From Candidatus Bathyarchaeota archaeon (GTDB lineage: Archaea > Thermoproteota > Bathyarchaeia > TCS64): a stretch of DNA of 6,744 nt. Where the stretch lies: assembly GCA_937877765.1 (NCBI GenBank), contig CALGBN010000068.1:1-6744 (forward strand), read 5' to 3'. The translations under genes were made by a program, and so were the position numbers. Positions 1 to 4,546 of the stretch are shown here, one piece after another. Position 1 is the first letter of the stretch, and each line of letters starts with the position of its first letter. Below the pieces are notes generated by a model. The model was not told the DNA's origin and searched no databases. It saw only the letters and a list, made by a program, of their open reading frames with translations.

Positions 1-582
1 ACCATACATATACGGCCAACAATAATTGAGAAGCATAGTTTTTTGATTCTGCTTCATACCTGAATCCATTGACTCAACAAGGTCCCCGAGAATATATGTG
101 AAATATCCTTTGCTCCACCCTTCCACGATGGTGGCGTTTACGCATCCATCTGCATATACGCCTGCAATAAGGTAACCATCCTGTAGGTAACCAGATAACT
201 TGGGATTCGTAAAAGCAGAGTAATTATTTTTCTCTAATACGATATCTCTTTCATCTACCTTAATGGTTTCAGGGAACTCACTGTACTTGTCAATATTGTC
301 TTTGACGTAAAAAGTTGCATCAGGGTTCTCATCATACAGCTTATTGATATTATCTGGCAGGTTTTCCCGGGTCCATGGCGTGGGTTTTATCCATATTACT
401 TGCCCACCATGGGCTCTATGCTTGTCTGCGAAGCTGTTGATATTTGGTAGTTTTTTTCTTGTTTTTTGGAAATGGATGTCCCATTCAGGTATCTCGTATT
501 GCTTGTTACAGCATCCCTTGACGGTGTCAATGATTACTAGCGGATACCTGCTAATTGGCTTGGGTAGTGGGATAGATGTCAT
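1..582 (-). CDS. Isochorismatase-family cysteine hydrolase (3' end outside window)
   Basis: This open frame runs leftward off the window edge and shows 194 residues. It has the isochorismatase-like fold pattern: a first strand ending in Asp19 (LVIID), the central Lys118 in EKNNYSAF, and the nucleophile Cys147 in GVYADGCVNAT followed by a GYFTYILGD strand. Asp, Lys and Cys form the family's catalytic triad. Known members hydrolyse amide, carbamoyl or vinyl-ether bonds (nicotinamidase, N-carbamoylsarcosine amidase, isochorismatase); the substrate here cannot be read from the sequence. The usual Gln two residues after the Asp (DxQ) is Val, and a Cys-Cys pair follows. The start is the ATG at 582, with a TATA-like TTTAT 27 bases upstream; the frame stays open back to a stop at 681-679, so TTG 633 or GTG 630 would add 16-17 residues. 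The upstream zinc-ribbon gene ends at 648. The family call is confident; the exact enzyme is unknown. Confidence 0.85.
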   Translation of the reverse strand, partial: MTSIPLPKPISRYPLVIIDTVKGCCNKQYEIPEWDIHFQKTRKKLPNINSFADKHRAHGGQVIWIKPTPWTRENLPDNINKLYDENPDATFYVKDNIDKYSEFPETIKVDERDIVLEKNNYSAFTNPKLSGYLQDGYLIAGVYADGCVNATIVEGWSKGYFTYILGDLVESMDSGMKQNQKTMLLNYCWPYMYG

Positions 583-604
583 GTACTGAAAAACGTTGAA
601 ATGA

Positions 605-614
605 GGATAAACCC
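605..614 (-). promoter_or_regulatory. Putative TATA element of the cysteine hydrolase gene
   Basis: The minus strand reads GGGTTTATCC. The TTTAT core is centred 27 bases before the ATG at 582, the distance at which an archaeal TATA box would place transcription at the start codon (leaderless mRNA). This is a short AT-rich match with no clear BRE, so it is tentative, but it supports ATG 582 over the upstream TTG/GTG codons. Confidence 0.35.
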
Positions 615-647
615 ATCGATTATTCAGCACCAATGGTGTTGTTGGGT

Positions 648-884
648 CTATTTCCAGTAAAGCGTAGGGTTTGAGTTTTTATCAAAGTATATTCCGTCAG
701 ACTCGACGTCTATACCGTACTCGTATAAGCATCTCATGCACCGGTATATGACCCCAATCCCGTCTTTGTCATGGGTGTACTCAAGTTCACTGATTTTTTG
801 ACTGCCGCATCTGGGACAGGTAGTTCGATGGATCACGTTGCTGTACCAGTCGTAGAGGGATTCCTCTTCGTCGCTTCCGCTCAT
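648..884 (-). CDS. Small zinc-ribbon protein, function unknown
   Basis: A 78-residue protein with two CxxC knuckles, Cys23-Pro-Arg-Cys26 and Cys49-Met-Arg-Cys52, separated by 22 residues. CPRCGS before a first strand and YRCMRCLYEYG at the second knuckle are the classic zinc-ribbon arrangement, as in TFIIS/RPB9-like and transposase-type ribbons. It has a very acidic N-terminus (SDEEES) and an aromatic-rich C-terminal tail. Such ribbons usually bind nucleic acid or sit in larger protein complexes, but no partner domain is present, so the function is unknown. The start is ATG 884, with a TTATTAT element about 31 bases upstream. The stop at 650-648 lies 66 bases before the ATG of the cysteine hydrolase on the same strand. 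The gene looks real because both Cys pairs are intact and properly spaced. It may be archaeon-specific. Confidence 0.75.
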   Translation of the reverse strand: MSGSDEEESLYDWYSNVIHRTTCPRCGSQKISELEYTHDKDGIGVIYRCMRCLYEYGIDVESDGIYFDKNSNPTLYWK

Positions 885-910
885 TATGCTTTCATATTGA
901 AGAAAAGCGC

Positions 911-920
911 GATAATAATC
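911..920 (-). promoter_or_regulatory. Putative TATA element of the zinc-ribbon gene
   Basis: The minus strand reads GATTATTATC, centred about 31 bases upstream of ATG 884, giving a predicted leader of about 4-5 bases. It lies in the 92-base gap between the DUF1028 remnant and this gene, which otherwise shows nothing recognisable. Motif-only support. Confidence 0.3.
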
Positions 921-976
921 GTTCGGTAAACCGCTCGATGCTCAAAGTCTTGTTTATGGTTGTTCTTGGTTTTTTG

Positions 977-1210
977 TTATGATTCTTGTTTCACATGTTT
1001 TAGTAGGATATCTGTTACTCTCGATAACTCAGTGACTGGCTCAACATGATCATAAATATTCAAATCAAATACCACATCTGAACCCATAAAACCAGACCCA
1101 GGAGACGCCACCTTAACCGCTGCACACTGTTTGCCACGACTATCACCACCAGCTAACTCACCAGCCTTCAAAGCAGCCAAAAGACGTTCAACCATAATCG
1201 AGAAAGTCAT
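977..1210 (-). pseudogene. Remnant of a DUF1028-family protein (internally deleted)
   Basis: The 77-residue product matches, from memory of the family, the C-terminal third of DUF1028 proteins (Ntn-hydrolase-like, usually about 200-230 residues). ERLLAALKAGELAGGD, then RGKQCAA, then DLNIYDHVEPVTEL correspond to the conserved ERLLAALEAG, GGDRRGxQSAALLV and DLRVDDHxxPVxEL blocks. The first five residues, MTFSI, equal the usual family N-terminus (MTFSIVARD), but the intervening 120 or more residues are absent and there is no room for them: the upstream gene ends at 1264. This looks like an in-frame internal deletion that kept both ends. Loss of the core strands should abolish the fold, so it is called a pseudogene. 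The reading frame is still clean and has a TATA-like box. TTG 1222 would add four residues; ATG 1210 matches both the family start and the promoter spacing. It could be a retained small protein instead. Confidence 0.7.
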
Positions 1211-1235
1211 CCCAGTAACCAAATGAAAAACAAGA

Positions 1236-1245
1236 GAATAAAATC
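1236..1245 (-). promoter_or_regulatory. Putative TATA element of the DUF1028 remnant; also U-rich tail behind the PPOX gene
   Basis: The minus strand reads GATTTTATTC, with TTTTATT centred 30 bases upstream of ATG 1210 and only 18 bases from TTG 1222. The same stretch continues into TCTTGTTTTTCATTT and lies directly downstream of the PPOX stop at 1264. It could therefore act as a U-rich terminator for that gene as well. Confidence 0.3.
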
Positions 1246-1263
1246 ATCGATTAGAGTATGGTT

Positions 1264-1701
1264 CTAAGGGTGGAAGTGGACGATTTTTATGGGTTCAACT
1301 TTGAGTGTCTCAAAAAGATCATGATCAAACTTCTGATCAGTGTTTGAACCAGCAGATGAATACTTACCCCAAACCCATCTAAGAAACTCATCACACCCTA
1401 TATCTGGCTCAAACCCAGTTTCCGCCAAACCATACACTAACGCACATTTAGACGGTATATCCCCATCAACTGCCTTTGTGCCCTGCATCAGAAAGCTGAG
1501 AGACACATTATTATTGCGTTTAACATTGTGCCCACGCTTGGATTTTTTTATGGATACAAAATAAAACACCCCATTCTTGTAGTTATACCAGATTGGAGCT
1601 GCGTGAATAGTTCCATCACTATTGTGACTGCAGAATATTGTTGTATATGAATCGGTGAATAAACTTTCCAAGTCCTCTGGGGTCATCTTGTTACTGCTCA
1701 T
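1264..1701 (-). CDS. PPOX / split-barrel flavin- or F420-binding protein
   Basis: A 145-residue protein of the pyridoxamine-5'-phosphate-oxidase-like split beta-barrel superfamily. Support comes from the N-terminal strand pair with HNSDGTIHAAPIWYNYKNG (residues 26-44), the following FYFVS strand, then KKSKRGHNVKRNNNVSLSF (52-70), where basic residues precede the RN-n-NVSLSF strand as in cofactor-phosphate-binding loops. The LVYGLAE strand (88-94) and the C-terminal EPIKIVHF strand (136-143) are also family-typical. Members act as homodimers on FMN, F420 or haem with a wide range of substrates; the sequence does not tell which cofactor is used. Length is normal for single-domain members. The start is ATG 1701, with a CTTAATC element 29 bases upstream; M6 (ATG 1686) is possible but lacks such an element. 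Cytosolic, with no signal sequence. It stands alone, with gaps on both sides. Confidence 0.8.
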   Translation of the reverse strand: MSSNKMTPEDLESLFTDSYTTIFCSHNSDGTIHAAPIWYNYKNGVFYFVSIKKSKRGHNVKRNNNVSLSFLMQGTKAVDGDIPSKCALVYGLAETGFEPDIGCDEFLRWVWGKYSSAGSNTDQKFDHDLFETLKVEPIKIVHFHP

Positions 1702-1726
1702 CTTATGTTATTCGAGTAATGAAAGG

Positions 1727-1740
1727 GATTAAGCGTTTCC
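1727..1740 (-). promoter_or_regulatory. Putative BRE/TATA element of the PPOX gene
   Basis: The minus strand reads GGAAACGCTTAATC: a purine-rich BRE-like GGAAAC followed by CTTAATC centred 29 bases from ATG 1701. It lies in the 120-base gap behind the winged-helix gene, which also holds a weak T-rich stretch (TTTGTTACAGTTTTTGG, about 1762-1746) that may end the upstream transcript. Confidence 0.4.
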
Positions 1741-1821
1741 AATACCAAAAACTGTAACAAATGAGCTAGAACAAGAGATATCTCCAACCCATTAAGAGAC
1801 CAAAGCCCATACTCACACCAT

Positions 1822-2073
1822 CTATGCTTCTAAGAAATCAAGTCCTTCATCAGTTATAGCGATGGACACCCACTCTTTATGATAGACACTGGTAAAGAAC
1901 TCAACAAATCCCTTTGATTCAAGTTCTTTACAGGCTTTTTCTATCTGCCTTGGCTTGTAGTTAATGGACTTGAATAATATTTTTCGTGAGACCTCACCTG
2001 AATCAGAGTAATCCTCTGGCAGGTTCTTGTATAGGAACCAGAGTATCTCCTCGTGGATGGCTTCAAGCGACAT
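1822..2073 (-). CDS. Small winged-helix DNA-binding protein
   Basis: An 83-residue, single-domain protein with the layout of a winged helix. It has an N-terminal helix (LEAIHEEILWFLYKNLP), a second helix around SRKILFKSINY, a helix-turn-helix with PRQIEKACKELESKGFVEF (residues 41-59) as the recognition-helix region, a two-stranded wing (FFTSVYHKEWVSIAIT, 59-74) and a short C-terminal helix DEGLDFLEA. The pattern 'helix, LESKGFVE, wing, ITDEGLxFL' is typical of PadR/MarR-like and archaeal HTH regulators, so it probably acts as a dimeric transcription factor, with targets and ligand unknown. It follows the histidine-phosphatase gene after 26-32 bases. ATG 2079 would add two residues (MR); ATG 2073 is preferred because a TAATATTA box lies 28 bases upstream of it. 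Function is inferred from the fold pattern only. Confidence 0.7.
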   Translation of the reverse strand: MSLEAIHEEILWFLYKNLPEDYSDSGEVSRKILFKSINYKPRQIEKACKELESKGFVEFFTSVYHKEWVSIAITDEGLDFLEA

Positions 2074-2096
2074 TCTCATAACAAAACAAGTAGCCC

Positions 2097-2106
2097 GTAA
2101 TATTAC
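2097..2106 (-). promoter_or_regulatory. Putative TATA element of the winged-helix gene
   Basis: The minus strand contains TAATATTA (2105-2098), centred about 28 bases before ATG 2073 but only about 22 before ATG 2079. It overlaps the stop codon of the upstream histidine-phosphatase gene, so the promoter would start inside that gene's end. Confidence 0.35.
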
Positions 2107-2735
2107 TATCCAATTCTATTGGTAAGGTGATCAGTTTTACAGAGATAGACCACACCTCGGTTACCAAAATAATCATCCTCAACCAATTTAGTCACACAGC
2201 CGGGTTTAGACGCTAGATTAACATACCCAAGAAACTCAACCGGTATCATCATCCAAGCCATAACAAGAAACGTCGAGGCAAACCCATGAGTCACAATAAC
2301 AATATTCTCCACAGTCTCAGTCAAAATATCAGATAAAGCAGCCTTCACCCTCTCAGCTAGCTCAAGCTTACTCTCAGCGCCATCAAAAACCCTATGATCC
2401 ATCCTGTCACCATCAACTGGCTGAGGCATAATATGCTCATCACCCCAACTCCTTGGCTTACCCTCCGCCACGCCATAACTCATCTCCCTCAGCCTATCAT
2501 CCAGCTGAACCCTTGTATTGAATTGATCAGCGATAATTTCCGCTGTCTCGGCAGCGCGTTTCAGGTCCGATGAGTAAACCACTACTTTACCATCTATCTC
2601 TGAAGCAAGAAAAGCTCCAGTCTTCGCGGCCTGTGATCGCCCAAGCTCGGTCAACCCTGTATCGTACCATCCACCTACACGTTTCTCTACGTGATGCACT
2701 GACTGGGCATGAGAGACGACATAGACACATTTCAT
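2106..2735 (-). CDS. Histidine phosphatase superfamily protein (phosphoglycerate-mutase-like, SHA variant)
   Basis: A 209-residue branch-1 histidine phosphatase, a cytosolic phosphohydrolase or mutase fold that forms a phospho-His intermediate. Seen in order: the N-terminal strand and catalytic His9 in YVVSHAQSVHH; GGWYDTGLTELGRSQA (21-36), the GxxDxxLTxxGxxQA block; YSSDLKRAAETAEII (54-68) with Arg60; LREMSYGVAEGKP (82-94) with the acidic general-acid candidate Glu84; and the second His150 in VIVTHG. The canonical RHG around the first His is SHA, so the phosphate-binding Arg is Ser8. SHA and THP variants with a following HH and VGGW block do occur in a subgroup, as I recall. The substrate is unknown. 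An upstream ATG at 2789 would add 18 residues with no family counterpart; ATG 2735 starts right at the first strand and has a TATA-like box 28 bases upstream. Confidence 0.82.
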   Translation of the reverse strand: MKCVYVVSHAQSVHHVEKRVGGWYDTGLTELGRSQAAKTGAFLASEIDGKVVVYSSDLKRAAETAEIIADQFNTRVQLDDRLREMSYGVAEGKPRSWGDEHIMPQPVDGDRMDHRVFDGAESKLELAERVKAALSDILTETVENIVIVTHGFASTFLVMAWMMIPVEFLGYVNLASKPGCVTKLVEDDYFGNRGVVYLCKTDHLTNRIG

Positions 2736-2759
2736 GGACTCGTATCCGTTTAAAAACCA

Positions 2760-2766
2760 GATAAAT
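2760..2766 (-). promoter_or_regulatory. Putative TATA element of the histidine-phosphatase gene
   Basis: The minus strand reads ATTTATC, centred 28 bases before ATG 2735, which fits a leaderless transcript from that codon and argues against ATG 2789. A second AT-rich stretch, GGTTTTTAAAC (2758-2748), is too close to the ATG for a TATA role but could be accessory. Confidence 0.35.
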
Positions 2767-2799
2767 CTATGCTGAAATAACAGTATCATCTAGCAAGTG

Positions 2800-2812
2800 A
2801 AATAAAACAAAA
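2800..2812 (-). terminator. U-rich terminator behind livF
   Basis: The transcript would read a C-rich stretch, then AAUUUUGUUUUAUUU, about 16-28 bases after the livF stop codon, with no hairpin. This matches archaeal U-tract termination and separates the transporter ATPase genes from the small genes to the left. Confidence 0.5.
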
Positions 2813-2827
2813 TTGGGGTTGGAGGGT

Positions 2828-3583
2828 TTACTCCTTTACCTTTTCGAGGTCGTGGACCTCTACGGCTCCGAGGTACATCTCGTTCAGTAACGGATGGTTC
2901 AACAGATCAGGGGCACTGCCCTCGAATGTGAATCTACCACCACGCATCATGTACGAGTAGTCACCTACAGCCAATGCACGGCGTGCACGCTGCTCAACCA
3001 ATACAATTGGTAGACCAGTCTCATCAGCCATCTCCTTGAGCTGCCTCATGACGTCGTTAACCAGCTTGGGCATCAGGCCCGCTGTTGGCTCGTCGACCAT
3101 CATGATCTTGGGGTCTCTCATCAAGACCATTCCTTCAGCGAGCATCTGGCGCTCACCGCCGCTCAGGGTTCCAGCTGCACGTGGCATATAGTCCTTGAGT
3201 CTTGGGAATAGGTTGAATACGAACTCCAATTTGTCTTGGATTACGTCTGGGTCGTCCATGGTATAAGCTGCCATTTTCAGGTTTTCATCAACACTAAGGT
3301 TGCTGAAAATGTTACCAGTCTGAGGCATGTATCCTATACCTAGCTTGGTTCGCTCATATGGGGGAAGATTTGAGATATTATTTCCCTCAAAGTGAACCTC
3401 ACCACTATAGACAGTGGCCAAACCCATAATGGCTTTCAGTAGAGTGGTTTTTCCGACTCCGTTGGGGCCTACGATGATGGTTACCTCCCCGTCTGGGACC
3501 TTGAAGTCAAGGTCATAAATGACGTGGATTGGACCATAGCCTACGTTAAGGCCTTTTGTTTCAAGTATGTATTTGCTTCCCAT
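2828..3583 (-). CDS. livF: LIV-type ABC transporter ATP-binding protein LivF
   Basis: A 251-residue ABC ATPase of the branched-chain amino acid (HAAT) importer, one of two nucleotide-binding subunits that drive uptake at the inner face of the membrane. Seen: A-loop Tyr16 in VGYG; Walker A GPNGVGKTT (39-47); Q-loop Gln88 in GYMPQ; signature LSGGE (140-144); Walker B IMMVDEP (160-166) with the catalytic Glu165; and the D-loop AGLMP. The H-loop position is VEQRARRAL, so Gln198 replaces His; LivF proteins commonly carry VEQNA here, which supports LivF over LivG. GTG 3592 is an alternative start overlapping the livG stop by 8 bases. ATG 3583 is preferred because GGTGA (3593-3589) sits 5 bases upstream of it as a Shine-Dalgarno, while the GTG lies inside that motif. 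The gene is co-transcribed with livG. The real solute may not be Leu/Ile/Val, since the family also carries urea, amides and aromatic acids. Confidence 0.93.
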   Translation of the reverse strand: MGSKYILETKGLNVGYGPIHVIYDLDFKVPDGEVTIIVGPNGVGKTTLLKAIMGLATVYSGEVHFEGNNISNLPPYERTKLGIGYMPQTGNIFSNLSVDENLKMAAYTMDDPDVIQDKLEFVFNLFPRLKDYMPRAAGTLSGGERQMLAEGMVLMRDPKIMMVDEPTAGLMPKLVNDVMRQLKEMADETGLPIVLVEQRARRALAVGDYSYMMRGGRFTFEGSAPDLLNHPLLNEMYLGAVEVHDLEKVKE

Positions 3584-3584
3584 C

Positions 3585-4343
3585 TTACTCACCTAGGTAT
3601 GCCTTTATTACGCGCTCGTCCTCGAAGACTTCCTCTGCGGTGCCCTCGGTTACAAGCATTCCTCTGTCCATAGCGAAGACATGGTCTGCATACTGTGCAG
3701 CTACCTCAAGCCTGTGCTCAATAACCAGGAATGTGATTCCTAGCTCGTCCCTGAGCCTCAATACGTGACTGAAGATCTGGTGACAGAGTACAGGGTCAAT
3801 GCTGCCTACAGGCTCGTCGAGAAGGATTGTCTCGGCACCTGACATCAGTGCGCGTCCAATCTCGAGAAGCTTTAGTTCTCCACCGCTAAGGGTGTTGGCT
3901 GGCTTGTTCCATACGTGTCTTAGCCCAAGAACCTTCAGGAGCTCAGTCGCACGTCTTACTGCGCTGATCTCGCTATCGATCCAAGTTGGCTTGAATAGTG
4001 ACAGTGCGATGTTCTCGCCTGCGTTATCCGGCAAGGCAACTAGCATATTCTCAAGAGTCGTGAGACTCAGGAAGGGAGATGCAATCTGGAAGGTCCGTAC
4101 AAGTCCCCTCCGCGCGATCTTGTACATGTCTTCACTCGTGATGTCTGCGTCACGATAATAGATGTTTCCTACTTCCGGGACATAGATCCCTGAGATACAG
4201 TTAACTAGTGTTGACTTTCCGCAGCCGTTTGGCCCAACGAGCAGATAGATGCCGCCTTCCTTTAAACTGAAGCTAACGCCGTTGTTGGCTGCGAACTTGC
4301 CGAAATATTTGTGAACATTATCAATCTTAAGTACTTCCGACAT
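3585..4343 (-). CDS. livG: LIV-type ABC transporter ATP-binding protein LivG
   Basis: A 252-residue ABC ATPase, the partner of LivF in the HAAT importer. Seen: Walker A GPNGCGKST (37-45); Q-loop Gln86 in the LivG hallmark VRTFQ; a longer helical insert (about 105-150) before the signature LSGGE (152-156), which continues with LKLLEIGRALM; Walker B ILLDEP (173-178) with Glu177; His210 in the H-loop (VIEH); and the C-terminal AYLGE. All catalytic residues are present. The D-loop is VGSIDP, where LivG usually has something like AAGLNP, a modest departure. ATG 4373 would add MCAIWLVDAD, but the strong TATA box at 4388-4381 would place transcription near 4358, downstream of that codon. ATG 4343 is therefore chosen and leaves a leader of about 15 bases. 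It is followed directly by livF. Confidence 0.93.
   Translation of the reverse strand: MSEVLKIDNVHKYFGKFAANNGVSFSLKEGGIYLLVGPNGCGKSTLVNCISGIYVPEVGNIYYRDADITSEDMYKIARRGLVRTFQIASPFLSLTTLENMLVALPDNAGENIALSLFKPTWIDSEISAVRRATELLKVLGLRHVWNKPANTLSGGELKLLEIGRALMSGAETILLDEPVGSIDPVLCHQIFSHVLRLRDELGITFLVIEHRLEVAAQYADHVFAMDRGMLVTEGTAEEVFEDERVIKAYLGE
3588..3593 (-). promoter_or_regulatory. Shine-Dalgarno that decides the livF start
   Basis: The minus strand reads GGTGAGTAAGATG. GGTGA complements the archaeal 16S 3' end (anti-SD CACCUCC...), has 5 bases to ATG 3583, and contains the last bases before the livG TAA stop (3587-3585). The livG ribosome would terminate on top of this site, so the two ATPases are probably translationally coupled and made in equal amounts. 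Confidence 0.55.
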
Positions 4344-4380
4344 GTCGGCATCAACTAACCATATAGCACACATAGAGTGT

Positions 4381-4390
4381 TTATATAATT
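4381..4390 (-). promoter_or_regulatory. Promoter of livG-livF
   Basis: The minus strand reads AATTATATAA preceded by AGCAA, a strong BRE/TATA match with TTATATAA centred at about 4384. Initiation is expected 26-27 bases downstream, near 4358, giving a leader of about 15 bases before ATG 4343. It rules out ATG 4373, which lies only 11 bases from the box. Confidence 0.65.
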
Positions 4391-4440
4391 TTGCTGAGAA
4401 ACCCTGATTTAGCCCGATGTGAAAGAATAAGTATTCGGGT

Positions 4441-4479
4441 TTATTTCAACTAAATAACTGTTAAAAACCATAGTTTTTA
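4441..4479. repeat. Two adjacent AT-rich inverted repeats upstream of the livG promoter
   Basis: TTATTT-CAACT-AAATAA (4441-4457) is a perfect 6-base inverted repeat with a 5-base centre, and TAAAAAC-CATA-GTTTTTA (4462-4479) is a perfect 7-base one with a 4-base centre. They sit side by side between the livK terminator and the livG promoter, 53 or more bases upstream of the TATA box. They could be regulator sites, but such short AT-rich palindromes can occur by chance. The rest of the livK-livG gap shows nothing else recognisable. Confidence 0.35.
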
Positions 4480-4512
4480 GATATAATCAAATCTTCCTCT
4501 ATTTTTGTTTAG

Positions 4513-4532
4513 AATAAAAAAATAAGAAAAAA
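4513..4532 (-). terminator. U-rich terminator of livK
   Basis: On the minus strand, starting 14 bases after the livK stop codon, runs of six and seven T (4532-4527 and 4522-4516) are separated by CTTA, with no preceding hairpin. This is the form expected for archaeal intrinsic termination. It separates the abundant binding-protein mRNA from livG-livF, which has its own promoter. Confidence 0.65.
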
Positions 4533-4546
4533 GGATAGGATTGTGC

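Noticed and set aside
344..589. Open frame of 81 codons on the plus strand
   Set aside because: It lies opposite the cysteine hydrolase, whose minus-strand translation shows clear family motifs; the plus-strand product is Cys/Trp/Phe-rich and resembles nothing.
1340..1564. Open frame of 74 codons on the plus strand
   Set aside because: It is antisense to the PPOX gene, with no motif and no promoter or ribosome site.
1702..1821. Possible gene in the gap between the winged-helix and PPOX genes
   Set aside because: No frame of useful length with a start and no motif; it reads as a terminator-plus-promoter gap.
2736..2789. N-terminal extension of the histidine phosphatase from ATG 2789
   Set aside because: The 18 extra residues (MILLFQHRFIWFLNGYES) have no family counterpart, and the TATA-like box at 2766-2760 lies within them.
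1..2790. The left-hand cluster as a new defence or toxin-antitoxin system
   Set aside because: A winged-helix protein and a zinc ribbon lie nearby, but no toxin, nuclease, ATPase sensor or tight overlaps were seen, and each gene appears to have its own promoter.
3799..4158. Open frame of 119 codons on the plus strand inside livG
   Set aside because: It is the antisense shadow of a well-conserved ATPase; its Ser/Arg-rich composition is typical of an antisense frame.
4344..4373. N-terminal extension of LivG from ATG 4373
   Set aside because: That codon is only 11 bases from the TATA box centre and so upstream of the expected transcription start; the added residues do not match the LivG family.
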